A stretch of DNA of 62,223 bases from Synechococcales cyanobacterium GL140_1_metabinner_5_sub (GCA_025359065.1 JANYHM010000073.1:1-62223), one strand, 5' to 3'. Positions 18,957-27,967 are shown, numbered from the stretch's first letter. Program-made: numbers and translations. Notes: a model not told the origin generated them from the sequence alone.

Positions 18957-18975
18957 TGTAGGGTGGGCACCCATA
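18957..18975. repeat. Dispersed intergenic repeat, copy 1
   Basis: TGTAGGGTGGGCAC recurs exactly at 27070-27083. Here it continues as CCATAATCTAGG rather than the complete palindrome. Repeats of this GTAGGGTGGGCA type are scattered between genes in many cyanobacterial genomes. Confidence 0.6.
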
Positions 18976-18998
18976 ATCTAGGCTTCAGGTCGTTTGAC

Positions 18999-19466
18999 CT
19001 AGAGCTGAGCCGTGCATTCCAGTAAAAGGCGCTGGTTTTCGATCGAATATGGCTGAATCTCCAAAGCCTGTCGCAACGCTGCGATGGCCGCAGAATAATC
19101 GCCCAGCGCCGCCCAACATAGCCCTACACCATGCCAAGCGCCAAAATGCCAAGGGACAATTTCTATGACCCTTTGACAGTCTTCGATCGCACTCCCATAG
19201 TCTTTTTTAAGATAGTACAATACTGCCCGCCGGTTCCAGGCTTCAGCGAAATCCGGGAGCTCGGTGATTAATTCGGTCAAAATCTTTTCGGCACCCAGTA
19301 AGTCGCCAGTGGCAATCAATTCTTCGCTGGCTTCAATTTGCGCCAGACCACTGCGACCTTTTTGCCAAAACCAAATGCGCCAAAGCTGTGCGCCAGCTCG
19401 TTCTCGTACCGTAGTGTCAGCATTTTTCAGATCTGCCAACAGATTTTGAATCAGCTCTTGGTTCAT
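18999..19466 (-). CDS. TPR-repeat protein
   Basis: A 155-residue soluble protein built of helical pairs. Three TPR units can be read at about residues 55-88, 89-122 and 123-155, for example AEAWNRRAVLYYLKKDYGSA and FGAWHGVGLCWAALGDYSAA. TPRs are protein-protein interaction scaffolds; the partner is unknown. The frame opens earlier (19532), but the ATG at 19466 giving MNQELIQNLLADL is preferred because the extra 22 residues are not TPR-like and have no homology signature. The next gene upstream on this strand also contains TPRs. Confidence 0.75.
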   Translation of the reverse strand: MNQELIQNLLADLKNADTTVRERAGAQLWRIWFWQKGRSGLAQIEASEELIATGDLLGAEKILTELITELPDFAEAWNRRAVLYYLKKDYGSAIEDCQRVIEIVPWHFGAWHGVGLCWAALGDYSAAIAALRQALEIQPYSIENQRLLLECTAQL

Positions 19467-19558
19467 GGTTGTTCTTGGGAATGCTGAATGCCAGTATAGC
19501 AATCGGACTAGGCCGGTGGGGGCGGTTGGCAATAAATTGATCGAAAGGTGAGTGAAAT

Positions 19559-21118
19559 TTATTGGCCGCCGAGCTTGTGGTAGCGATCAATCACTTCCTG
19601 ATACTTAGCTAAATTCCCTTGCTGCTGATATAGCTGAGCAGCTTTTTGCAGGTCTTCTAAAGCGCGAGGTCTGCTGCGCAGCAGTAAATGGGCACTGGCG
19701 CGATTAGTATAGGCCAAAGCATAATCTGGTTTGATAGCAATTGCCCGTGAATAGTCACTGACAGCACCGCTGCCATTGCCTAACTGAAACTTGATGTTGC
19801 CTCGATTGAGTAAAGCTTGGGAATACTTGGGTTGCAGCTCTAAGACTCGATCAAAGTCTGTAAATGCTGCGCCATTATTCCCCAACTGCATGTTTAGAAT
19901 ACCTCGATTGTAGTAGGCCGCCGTAAACCGGGGCTGATACTCAATTACCTTGTTATAGTCAGCTATTGCCGCCGTGGTTTGCTGTAGCTCAGCATTGACG
20001 ATCGCCCGGTCATAGTAGGCTATTGGATCATCGGGTTGGAGCTTGATTGCTGCCGTATAATCTTTGATCGCACCTGCTTTATCTCCTTGTCGATAGCGTA
20101 TGACTCCCCGATTTAGTAAGGCGATCGATTGATTAGGGTCAAGTTCTAGGGATTTAGCTTGGTCTGCCAAACTACCCTGCTCATCTCCCAACTCCGATTT
20201 GGAAATTCCGCGATTGAGATAAGCCGCTGCAAAACGGCGGTTAGCCATAATTGACTTGGTGAAATCTTGCACTGCGCCAGCATGATCTTGTTTGCGAGCA
20301 CGGCCTACCCCCCGCACAAATATGCTGCTAGATTCGCTAAAGCTGCGGGCACTAGGGGGCTGGATAGCGACAAATACTGGCTCAGATAGCTTTTTAGCTA
20401 TTTTCACGAAAGTATTGATCGGAATACCTAAATCATTACCAGTTTTAAACCGCACATTGGGATTCACTTCATCGGCTTGTGAGGAAGCATCAATATCACC
20501 GCGACCATGAATAGCAATTAATTCTCCGGCATCATTAAACACTCCGCCGCCACTCATTCCGGGCAAAGTCCGAGCGCTATAAATAATGGCATAGCCACCA
20601 GCCATTGGTTGGGCGCTATTGGCAATCACTCGACCTTCTCGAAAATTGTAGACCGAAGAAGTAATGGCCAAAGTGGTACGCGGAAAACCAGAAACGAAAG
20701 CCAGACTGCCCTCTGCGACATTATCCGAATTACCTAGCTTGGCGGTGCTGTAGCTGTTGCTACTAGTGAACTCTACCGTGGCCAAATCAACGTTGTCTGA
20801 AAAAGATTTAATGGAGCCAGAAATTAGTTGGTGCTGCTGACCATCTTTAGCCGTCGTGATCCGGTAAGTTTTTTGCCGATCAGCTAACACATGGGCAGCC
20901 GTCAAAACCTTGTAGCGCCCGTTGCCCTGTGCAATTAAAACCCCAGAACCGTTTTCACCTTCAGCTTCGATCAGCACCGTCAAAGGCTTCACTGCTTTTG
21001 AGATACTTACTGGATCTTTAGATATGGCGAACTGCTGACTAAAAATTGTTAGCGTTGGCCAGAGGAAGGTAGCTAACGTCCCGATTTTTACAATGCCTAA
21101 ACCACGATTTTCCAGCAT
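19559..21118 (-). CDS. Exported trypsin-like serine protease with TPR repeats
   Basis: A 519-residue protein. An N-terminal hydrophobic segment (residues 10-27) may serve as signal or anchor. The chymotrypsin-fold domain covers about 40-250 with a complete catalytic triad: His76 in LTAAHVLAD, Asp111 in DNVDLATVEF and Ser189 in LPGMSGGGVF. From about residue 280 to the end there are six or seven TPR units, each ending near ALxLxP-type turns. The fusion suggests a periplasmic protease that recruits substrates through TPRs. Substrates are unknown. It is divergent from pyrH. Confidence 0.85.
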   Translation of the reverse strand: MLENRGLGIVKIGTLATFLWPTLTIFSQQFAISKDPVSISKAVKPLTVLIEAEGENGSGVLIAQGNGRYKVLTAAHVLADRQKTYRITTAKDGQQHQLISGSIKSFSDNVDLATVEFTSSNSYSTAKLGNSDNVAEGSLAFVSGFPRTTLAITSSVYNFREGRVIANSAQPMAGGYAIIYSARTLPGMSGGGVFNDAGELIAIHGRGDIDASSQADEVNPNVRFKTGNDLGIPINTFVKIAKKLSEPVFVAIQPPSARSFSESSSIFVRGVGRARKQDHAGAVQDFTKSIMANRRFAAAYLNRGISKSELGDEQGSLADQAKSLELDPNQSIALLNRGVIRYRQGDKAGAIKDYTAAIKLQPDDPIAYYDRAIVNAELQQTTAAIADYNKVIEYQPRFTAAYYNRGILNMQLGNNGAAFTDFDRVLELQPKYSQALLNRGNIKFQLGNGSGAVSDYSRAIAIKPDYALAYTNRASAHLLLRSRPRALEDLQKAAQLYQQQGNLAKYQEVIDRYHKLGGQ

Positions 21119-21295
21119 ACTATTTCTGTGCGAAAGCTATACTTTTATCTTACAGATGAGGTTCTGTGCTTTGCGGTAAGTCACCAATAAATTTTATCTT
21201 TGGAGGTCATATTACATGGAGGATGTTTCGGTTGCTCATCCAATAAATGATCCAATCTCTGATATCTTTGGTTGGGAACTTATCTGGAGAGAGCG

Positions 21296-22018
21296 ATGGC
21301 CTACCGAAGAGTATTACTGAAGTTGAGTGGTGAGGCGCTAATGGGCGACTTGGGCTATGGCATCGATCCGATTATCGTCCAAAACATTGCCCAAGAAGTA
21401 GCTGAAGTGGTAGCGAGCGGAGTACAGGTGGCGATCGTGGTCGGTGGCGGCAACATTTTTCGCGGTTTACAGGCTTCGGCCAAGGGTATGGAGCGAGCCA
21501 CTGCCGACTATGTGGGCATGATTGCTACTGTAATGAATGCCATTACTTTGCAAGATGCTTTAGAGCAGAAGAATGTCCCTACCCGAGTTCAAACAGCGAT
21601 CGCCATGCAGGAAGTCGCAGAACCTTACATTCGGCGACGGGCTATTCGTCACTTAGAAAAAGGCCGGGTGGTGATTTTTGGAGCGGGTTCAGGAAATCCA
21701 TTTTTCACCACCGATACCGCTGCTGCTTTGAGAGCTGCCGAGATTGACGCAGAGGTGATCTTTAAGGCCACAAAAGTAGATGGAGTATATGATTCTGACC
21801 CCAAGCAGAACCCCGATGCCAAGCGTTACGAAAGCCTAACCTATACTCATGTGCTTACTGAAGATTTGCGGGTAATGGACAGTACCGCGATCGCTATGTG
21901 TCGAGAAAATGATATTCCTATTATTGTGTTCGATTTGTCTGGACAAGGAAATATCCAGCGAGTGATCGCTGGAGAGAAAATTGGTACTATTGTTGGAGGT
22001 TCCTGTGAAGTTCGCTGA
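21296..22018 (+). CDS. pyrH: UMP kinase
   Basis: Phosphorylates UMP to UDP; it belongs to the amino-acid-kinase fold and is usually hexameric. The 240 residues carry [12 protein letters not shown] at the N-terminus, [10 protein letters not shown] and [19 protein letters not shown]. An in-frame ATG at 21272 would add eight residues, but the ATG at 21296 has GGAGA five bases upstream and gives the normal start [12 protein letters not shown]. The last 14 bases overlap frr, so the two are translationally coupled. Confidence 0.97.
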   Translation: MAYRRVLLKLSGEALMGDLGYGIDPIIVQNIAQEVAEVVASGVQVAIVVGGGNIFRGLQASAKGMERATADYVGMIATVMNAITLQDALEQKNVPTRVQTAIAMQEVAEPYIRRRAIRHLEKGRVVIFGAGSGNPFFTTDTAAALRAAEIDAEVIFKATKVDGVYDSDPKQNPDAKRYESLTYTHVLTEDLRVMDSTAIAMCRENDIPIIVFDLSGQGNIQRVIAGEKIGTIVGGSCEVR

Positions 22019-22553
22019 TATAGAAGGCCATATGCAGAAGGCTGTAGAGGCCACTCAAAAATCTTTTAATACTATTCGTACCGGCAGAGCTAGCACCAGC
22101 TTACTCGATCGGGTGTCGATCGATTATTACGGCAGCCCTACTCCCCTGAAGTCGTTAGCCAATATCAATACGCCCGATGCTACCACCATCTCTATTCAGC
22201 CTTTTGATAAGAGCAGCTTAGGGGCGATCGAAAAAGCGATTTCGCTGTCAGATATTGGTTTAACTCCTAATAGTGACGGAGTTTCCATTCGGTTAAATAT
22301 TCCACCTCTGACTACCGAGCGTCGTAAGGAGCTAGTCAAACAGGCTGCTAAATATTCTGAAGAAGGCAAAGTCTCAATTCGCAACATCCGCCGTGATGGT
22401 ATCGATGAGGTGAAAAAGCAAGAGAAAAGCAGTGAAATCTCGGAAGACGAGTCTAAAGGCTTACAGGAGAAAATCCAAAAGCTCACTGACAAGTATGTTG
22501 CCAATGTCGAAAAAGTTTTAGCTGACAAGCAAAAAGACATTATGACGGTTTAG
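22005..22553 (+). CDS. frr: Ribosome recycling factor
   Basis: Splits post-termination ribosomes together with EF-G. The 182-residue protein has the family pattern, including TIRTGRAST near residue 30, [18 protein letters not shown] and a C-terminal DKQKDIMTV. The frame is open from 21981, but the GTG at 22005 gives the expected start [10 protein letters not shown] and has GGAGG five bases upstream, inside the end of pyrH. pyrH-frr is a conserved bacterial pair. Confidence 0.97.
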   Translation: MKFADIEGHMQKAVEATQKSFNTIRTGRASTSLLDRVSIDYYGSPTPLKSLANINTPDATTISIQPFDKSSLGAIEKAISLSDIGLTPNSDGVSIRLNIPPLTTERRKELVKQAAKYSEEGKVSIRNIRRDGIDEVKKQEKSSEISEDESKGLQEKIQKLTDKYVANVEKVLADKQKDIMTV

Positions 22554-22557
22554 CCAG

Positions 22558-22628
22558 TTGAGAATGGGTTAGCTAAAAAAACACTGTCAACTATCCATTC
22601 TCAATTCTCCACTCTCAATTCTCTACTC
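22558..22628. repeat. Intergenic inverted and direct repeats between frr and era
   Basis: TTGAGAATGG at 22558-22567 is the exact reverse complement of CCATTCTCAA at 22595-22604. The right arm continues into near-direct repeats, with CTCAATTCTC present twice (22600-22609 and 22614-22623). Stretches of this CATTCTCAATTCTC type are common dispersed elements in cyanobacterial intergenic DNA. No T run follows, so terminator function is doubtful. Confidence 0.6.
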
Positions 22629-22675
22629 AAAGCTTGTGGTAGGCTAAGCGACATACCCCTATTAGTGTTTGCCCG

Positions 22676-23632
22676 ATGTCAGAATCCACTCCTCTCGCAG
22701 ATTTAGCAAGTATTGAGCTGTTGCCAGTGGCACCGCCAGACTTTCGATCGGGCTTTGTGGGTATTGTCGGTCGTCCTAATGTGGGCAAGTCTACCCTGAT
22801 GAATCAGCTCATTGGTCAGAAGGTGGCCATTACTTCGCCAGTAGCTCAGACTACCCGGAATCGGTTGCAGGGAATTTTGACCACCGATCGAGCACAGATC
22901 ATTTTAGTAGATACTCCTGGTATTCATAAACCACATCATCGGTTAGGAGAAGTGCTGGTTCACAATGCTCAATCGGCGATTGATGCTGTAGATGTGGTGT
23001 TGTTTGTTGTAGATGGTAGTGAAAAAGCTGGTGGTGGCGATCGGTTTATTGCGGATTTATTAGCCAATTCGCCTACGCCAATTATCTTAGGCTTAAATAA
23101 AATTGACAATGCTCCAGCCGATCGTCGCCAAACCATCGAAGAAAGTTACCGAGAGCTAATAGGTGAGCAGACTTGGCCGATTTGTGAATTCTCGGCGCTG
23201 GTGGGGACTGGGGTAGCCGAGCTGCAAGATATGCTCATTGATCGACTGGAGGTTGGCCCTTTCTACTATCCCCCAGATTTAGTCACCGATCGGCCTGAGC
23301 GCTTCATTATGGGGGAGCTGATTCGGGAGCAAATATTGCTTTCTACCAAAGAAGAAGTGCCCCATTCAGTGGCAGTGACGATCGATCGGGTGCAGGAAGA
23401 TGCCAAAATTACTCGGGTGTTGGCCACCATCTATGTAGAACGCGATTCTCAAAAAGGGATTTTGATTGGCAAAGCTGGGGCAATGTTGAAGTCGATCGGC
23501 AGCGGTGCTAGGGCAGAAATGCAGAAGTTGATTGCCGGAAAAGTATACTTAGAGCTATTTGTAAAAGTTCAACCGAAGTGGCGACAGTCTCGGCTCCGCT
23601 TGGCAGAACTAGGCTACAGAATGGAGGATTGA
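22676..23632 (+). CDS. era: GTPase Era
   Basis: Ribosome-associated GTPase needed for 16S rRNA maturation and 30S assembly. The 318-residue protein has the G1 loop GRPNVGKST (residues 32-40), the G2 region TSPVAQTTRNR, G3 DTPGIHKP, G4 NKID and a C-terminal KH domain with GILIGKAGAMLKSIG, whose GKAG is the RNA-binding GxxG loop. The first 25 residues are a lineage-specific extension. Confidence 0.97.
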   Translation: MSESTPLADLASIELLPVAPPDFRSGFVGIVGRPNVGKSTLMNQLIGQKVAITSPVAQTTRNRLQGILTTDRAQIILVDTPGIHKPHHRLGEVLVHNAQSAIDAVDVVLFVVDGSEKAGGGDRFIADLLANSPTPIILGLNKIDNAPADRRQTIEESYRELIGEQTWPICEFSALVGTGVAELQDMLIDRLEVGPFYYPPDLVTDRPERFIMGELIREQILLSTKEEVPHSVAVTIDRVQEDAKITRVLATIYVERDSQKGILIGKAGAMLKSIGSGARAEMQKLIAGKVYLELFVKVQPKWRQSRLRLAELGYRMED

Positions 23633-23906
23633 GCTTATTGATTTGTCAATGATTTATGCCCAAAATCAGGAAAAATCCTAAAATATGTTGCGTTGGGGAC
23701 AAAAACTTTCAGATCTGCGTTTACAATGTCTGGCAGTAGGTATAAGCCTATCTAGAATCAGGGTAGGCTGCCAAGCTATTGCAAACCAGCAGGGTTATGC
23801 TCTATGTTTATTCTCGATTGAGAAATAATTGGTTAGTCATATAGATTATGAAAAATCTAATTAATGACAATATCCAAATGACCTTGTTATTACTACTTTT
23901 ACTACA

Positions 23907-26486
23907 ATGAAAATACAAACGAGTTCGGTAGTAACACTATCCCTCCTTGCAGGGCTTGTGGCAGCAACACCGAAAGTTTTAGCCCAAGCAGCAGCGGAAG
24001 CGACTAAGTTTCCTCTCCCCAATTCTCTGCCTAAAGACACAAAAGTCAAACTTGGCGGCTCTCAAAGCTTAGATGCTGTCAATAAAGGTCTTCAAGAAGC
24101 ATTTACAAAGAAATTTGCTGACGCTCAAGTCGTCCCGACCTACAACAGTACCAGCAAGGGCTTGGAAGCCTTAGCCAAAGGTGAAACCGATATTACTGGT
24201 GCCGGTCGTCCTTTGACCAAAGAAGAGCAAGCCAAAGGCTTTGGGTCAAAAAATTTAGGTTTCACGAAAATAGCCATTATCGTCAGCGATAAAAATAACT
24301 CTATTCCGAAAGGAAACATCAGCTTTGACCAATTTGCGGCCATCTTCCAAGGCAAAATTAAAGATTGGTCTAAAGTTGGCGGCACTCCAGGGGCGATTCA
24401 AGTAATCGACCAAAGTGATAATAGTGAGACCCGGCAGTCATTTGGTCGCTATCCTGTGTTCAAAAGTGGACTTAAGACAGGTGCCAATGTCACTAAGTTG
24501 ACCGACGACAGTGCTAAATCTGTAGCATCCAAGCTGGGTACTAACGGCATCGGCTATATTCCAGTTAGCGAAGTTAAAGGTTTGTCTGGAATCAAGGTTT
24601 TATCTTTGAACACTGTGCAGCCTGATGACAAGCGCTATGCTTTCTCTCAGCCAATGTCTTATGTGTATCCTAAAGATAAACTTAGCGAAGGAGCTAAGGC
24701 TTTATTGGGTTTTGTGGATTCGCCTGAAGGTGCTGCGGCGATTGCTGCTGTTCCAGGTCTCACAGTAGCAGGGGCTGCTGGAACTGCTCCGGCATCAGCT
24801 CCTAGCGATACCAAGTCAGAGACTGCTAGTGGCACTGCAGCAACTCCTAAGCCCGAAGTTACAGCAACTGAGTCTGGTGCGGCTGGTGCTTCAGCTACTG
24901 GCGGTGCCGACAAAGGCGGTGGTCTGCCATGGTGGTTAATTCCCCTTGGTTTGGGTGCAGCCGGTTTAGGCTGGTTTGCTTTAGCTGGTGGCAAGAAAAA
25001 AGAAGAGGCTATCCAAGAGCCCAAGCGGTTAAACCCCTTGTACACAGAAAATGACGTAAAACCTACTGGCACTACTGGCTTTACCACGGGTACTACTGGT
25101 TTTACCAATAACAGAGATGGTCAAGATAGTGGCATTCCTCTGTCTGGCGACTTGAGCCTGCCTACCAATGTGGTAGAAAAAACTGGCACAGCGATCGGTG
25201 GCACAGCAGCAGCGACCAAAGATCAGGCTGGCAACCTATTGAAAGGCGCCGCAGTAGCCGGCGGTGCAGCTCTAGCGGGCGGCGCGGCGTTGGCTGGTGG
25301 CTTAGGCAAAGCCGTCGATAAATCGGCTAGTCTCAGTGGCGATTTGAGTGGTGAATTACCTAAAATCGACATCGGCAACCCCTTAGAAGGTCTGAGGCAA
25401 AAAGCTAGCGACCTCACTCCAGATTTGAATCTGGGCAATCCAATCGAAGGTTTGAAAGGTAAAGCTGCTGACTTGGGTGGCTCGATCGGAGGAGTAATAC
25501 CCAATGTGGGCGATAAAGCTGGCGACCTGTTGAAAGGTGCCGCAGTAGCTGGTGGCGCAGCAGTAGCTGGCGGTGCGGCAGTCGCTGGCGGCCTATTTGG
25601 CAAAAAAGATGACGATCAAGACCTCAAAGCCAAAGCCGACAGCGGTTTTGATTTAGGCGGTCTCGGCCAAGGTATTAAAGACAAGGTTGGCGATGTCGTT
25701 GAAGGTGGTCAAAATCTTGGTGGCGCGGCGATCGCGGGTGGGGCAGCAGTTGTTGGCGGTACAGCCGCTGCTATTGGTGCTCAATCCCTTTGGGGTAACA
25801 ATGACGATCATTCCGGTGAGCTAAGTTTAGAAGATTCTAGCTACGAAACCGAAATCTCGGCGTTGAACAAAAAACCTGGCGATTTGAACTTGCCAACTCC
25901 GGATCCTTTTGATGACTCTATGTTGTCAGAGCCTATGGCATTGCCAGAAATTCCAGAAGCTCCTGAAAGATCGGGTGGATTTAATCCTTTCGATGTGATC
26001 GGCGAACTAAAGGATAAGGCTGTAGATGCTGCACAAGGCGGCGGGGCAGCAGTTGTAGGCGGTGCAGCGGCAGCGGCTGGTGTGGTTGTAGGCGCAGGTG
26101 CCGCAGCGAAGTCTTTCGTCACTGGCGAAGGCCAACCCGAACCAAGCGGTCTGTTGCAGCAAGAAGGCCAAATTACCTTGGTTTCTCCAAACCCAGCCCA
26201 AGCCTATGTGCATTGGGATGTGCCGGTGAAGCTGAAGCGTCAATTACGTCAGCAGGGTGGCCGCAAGTTGGCGGTGCGCATGTATGACGTGACTGACGCC
26301 GATATCACCACTCACTTACCCAGCAATTTTCAAGAGTTTGAGTGCGATGAGTTGGCTTGGGATCTTCACTTACCAGTGCCCCGCGCCGATCGGAAGTACC
26401 TAGTAGAAATTGGCTATGTCTCGGAAGAGAATGCTTGGTTGATGCTGGCTCGTTCGACACCCGTAATGATTCACTCTAACGGCTAG
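23907..26486 (+). CDS. Substrate-binding-protein-like domain fused to a DUF4912 domain
   Basis: An 859-residue protein. A signal peptide (1-26, ending VLAQA) leads to a PstS-like periplasmic-binding fold at about 35-300, recognisable from GSQSLDAVNKGLQEAF, STSKGLEALAKGETDI and GNISFDQFAAIFQGKIKDWS. A proline/alanine linker and one membrane span (WWLIPLGLGAAGLGWFAL, about 336-358) follow. Then comes a long stretch with four Gly/Ala-rich segments such as GAAVAGGAALAGG. The C-terminus (744-859) is a DUF4912 domain (LVSPNPAQAYVHWDVP). The function is unknown. The topology puts the binding domain outside and DUF4912 inside, unless the Gly/Ala segments also cross the membrane. Confidence 0.8.
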   Translation: MKIQTSSVVTLSLLAGLVAATPKVLAQAAAEATKFPLPNSLPKDTKVKLGGSQSLDAVNKGLQEAFTKKFADAQVVPTYNSTSKGLEALAKGETDITGAGRPLTKEEQAKGFGSKNLGFTKIAIIVSDKNNSIPKGNISFDQFAAIFQGKIKDWSKVGGTPGAIQVIDQSDNSETRQSFGRYPVFKSGLKTGANVTKLTDDSAKSVASKLGTNGIGYIPVSEVKGLSGIKVLSLNTVQPDDKRYAFSQPMSYVYPKDKLSEGAKALLGFVDSPEGAAAIAAVPGLTVAGAAGTAPASAPSDTKSETASGTAATPKPEVTATESGAAGASATGGADKGGGLPWWLIPLGLGAAGLGWFALAGGKKKEEAIQEPKRLNPLYTENDVKPTGTTGFTTGTTGFTNNRDGQDSGIPLSGDLSLPTNVVEKTGTAIGGTAAATKDQAGNLLKGAAVAGGAALAGGAALAGGLGKAVDKSASLSGDLSGELPKIDIGNPLEGLRQKASDLTPDLNLGNPIEGLKGKAADLGGSIGGVIPNVGDKAGDLLKGAAVAGGAAVAGGAAVAGGLFGKKDDDQDLKAKADSGFDLGGLGQGIKDKVGDVVEGGQNLGGAAIAGGAAVVGGTAAAIGAQSLWGNNDDHSGELSLEDSSYETEISALNKKPGDLNLPTPDPFDDSMLSEPMALPEIPEAPERSGGFNPFDVIGELKDKAVDAAQGGGAAVVGGAAAAAGVVVGAGAAAKSFVTGEGQPEPSGLLQQEGQITLVSPNPAQAYVHWDVPVKLKRQLRQQGGRKLAVRMYDVTDADITTHLPSNFQEFECDELAWDLHLPVPRADRKYLVEIGYVSEENAWLMLARSTPVMIHSNG

Positions 26487-26515
26487 GTTCGGCTCACTTG
26501 CCCTGTTTTTAAGAT

Positions 26516-26546
26516 AAAACCCGCACATAGTGCGGGTTTTGTTTTT
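26516..26546 (+). terminator. Rho-independent terminator of the DUF4912 fusion gene
   Basis: AAAACCCGCAC at 26516-26526 pairs perfectly with GTGCGGGTTTT at 26530-26540 around ATA. GTTTTT follows. It lies 29 bases after the stop codon. Confidence 0.92.
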
Positions 26547-26609
26547 GAGATGCGGTGGGTGAGCGGATGACCTGCCGGCATAGCGCTGCCGATCGGGCAA
26601 AACCCAACT

Positions 26610-26999
26610 CTACGTTTGTTGATGAGAAACTTCAACGACAGTATGGACGTTGCCACGCGGCGTATAGTCGGCTTTCACTGTAATTGACAATGGATTCATT
26701 GCTGCTACTAGATCATCGATGATTTGGTTGGCCGATTCTTCATGAGAAATATATCGATCGCGGTAGCTGTTGATATACAACTTTAGTGCCTTCAGCTCTA
26801 CCACCTTCTGGTCTGGCGAATAAATCACGTGGATGGTGCCAAAGTCTGGATAACCCGAAAAAGGGCACTTACAGGTAAATTCGGGCAAAGTGATGTTGAT
26901 GTCGTATTTGCGGCCAGGGCGAGGGTTTGGGAAAGTGGTAAGTTGACCATCTTCGATTTCCCGTTCGCCATATTTCATTTCGGGGATTACTTGTTCCAT
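26610..26999 (-). CDS. queF: NADPH-dependent preQ0 reductase
   Basis: Reduces the nitrile of 7-cyano-7-deazaguanine to preQ1 for queuosine in tRNA. The single-domain (type I) protein of 129 residues has the YGEREI start block, the active cysteine region EFTCKCPFSGYPDFGTI and the substrate motif ELKALKLYINSYRD. The frame opens at 27083, but that would add 28 residues partly encoded by a dispersed intergenic repeat. The ATG at 26999, giving MEQVIPEMKYGE, fits the family length better. Confidence 0.93.
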   Translation of the reverse strand: MEQVIPEMKYGEREIEDGQLTTFPNPRPGRKYDINITLPEFTCKCPFSGYPDFGTIHVIYSPDQKVVELKALKLYINSYRDRYISHEESANQIIDDLVAAMNPLSITVKADYTPRGNVHTVVEVSHQQT

Positions 27000-27069
27000 T
27001 GCTTTCGAGTCTTGCGTTAATTTAGCGACCACGGTGGGTTTGGCTTCTCTCACCACACCATAAACGTAT

Positions 27070-27119
27070 TGTAGGGTGGGCACTGCCCACCGTCTAGGAA
27101 TATTGTCGAAATCCTAGAC
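27070..27119. repeat. Dispersed intergenic palindrome and hairpin, copy 2
   Basis: TGTAGGGTGGGCAC (27070-27083) matches the copy at 18957. Here it extends to the near-perfect palindrome GTGGGCACTGCCCAC at 27076-27090. GTCTAGGA at 27092-27099 and TCCTAGAC at 27112-27119 form a second 8-bp stem that overlaps the stop codon of the next minus-strand gene. Confidence 0.6.
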
Positions 27120-27368
27120 TATTTCATCAGATTCCGATTCGGTGTTTTCTTTGACAAAGAGCTTTACTAGCCGATCATAAGTCCCTGGCCCCATGTACAT
27201 CGGATGCACGTGCGATCGGCTATAAACCCAAATCACTTTGCCATTTTCGCTGATGCGGATATCGTAGAGCAGACTGCGACACTGAGGTTTAAGCTGATTG
27301 CCAGCCTCCAGAGCATCTGTCCAGCGATCGAAGCTTTGGTCAAAGTCTTTAAAAACTACTCTAAACAT
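27114..27368 (-). CDS. Unknown 84-residue protein coupled to the molybdopterin oxidoreductase gene
   Basis: I do not recognise this family. The protein is soluble, with an acidic C-terminus (ENTESESDEIV). Its aromatic and basic core FDQSFDRWTDALEAGNQL, then CRSLLYDIRISENGKVIWVY and SRSHVHPMYMGPGTYDRL, suggests a small alpha/beta fold. Its start codon overlaps the stop of the upstream oxidoreductase gene as TAATG, so the two are translationally coupled and probably functionally linked. Confidence 0.75.
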   Translation of the reverse strand: MFRVVFKDFDQSFDRWTDALEAGNQLKPQCRSLLYDIRISENGKVIWVYSRSHVHPMYMGPGTYDRLVKLFVKENTESESDEIV

Positions 27369-27967
27369 TAGCTATACCGTTCCTCTGTCCAAGGTTCACC
27401 CCGACCATGGTAGCCATTGCGCTCCCAGAAGCCCGACTCTTCTTTGGGCAAGAACTCAATCCCATTGATCCATTTGGCGCTTTTCCAGGCATACAAATGA
27501 GGAACTACCGTCCTCACTGGGCCACCATGTTCTAAAGGCAACGGTTCACCGTTTAATTCATAGGCAAAAAAGTTCTCTGGCCGCAAGAAATCTACTAGGG
27601 GCAAATTGGTGGTGTAGCTGCATAGGCAGTGCTCCATTACCTGTACTGCTCTGGGGTCAAGATCTCCGACTAGTTTCATTAAATCTACTACCCGAAAGCC
27701 TTTCCAAGTTACATCAAGCTTTGACCAGCGGGTCACGCAGTGAAAATCAGCAGTGAATTCTTGCTGGGGCAAGGTCATTACGTCATCCCAGGTAAAAATT
27801 AGGGGTTGAGGTACTAGGCCCCAAACTTTGAGTTTCCATTCTTTACGGCTGAGGTGTGGTGGGGCTTGGCCATAGGTCATGATGGGAAAGCCGTTAGTGA
27901 GATACTGACCGGGGGGTACGCGTTCACTCTCGTTAGGGCTGGGCTTCTGGAAGAACTTACCAAGCAT
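27368..27967 (-). CDS. Sulfite-oxidase-like molybdopterin-dependent oxidoreductase
   Basis: A 199-residue protein of the Oxidored_molyb family, single domain, similar in size to YuiH-type proteins. The block DFHCVTRWSKLDVTWKGFRV contains the conserved cysteine that coordinates molybdenum. Further family features are FTWDDVMTLPQQEF and GGPVRTVVPHLYAWKSAKWI. No signal peptide or heme domain is present, so it is probably cytoplasmic. The physiological substrate is not known for this type. Cofactor insertion would need MoeA, which is encoded 11 kb away in this window. Confidence 0.88.
   Translation of the reverse strand: MLGKFFQKPSPNESERVPPGQYLTNGFPIMTYGQAPPHLSRKEWKLKVWGLVPQPLIFTWDDVMTLPQQEFTADFHCVTRWSKLDVTWKGFRVVDLMKLVGDLDPRAVQVMEHCLCSYTTNLPLVDFLRPENFFAYELNGEPLPLEHGGPVRTVVPHLYAWKSAKWINGIEFLPKEESGFWERNGYHGRGEPWTEERYS

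Noticed and set aside
24659-26243. Several long minus-strand frames rich in Pro and Ala
   Set aside because: They are the complement of Gly/Ala-rich coding sequence of the DUF4912 fusion, where stop codons are rare by composition.
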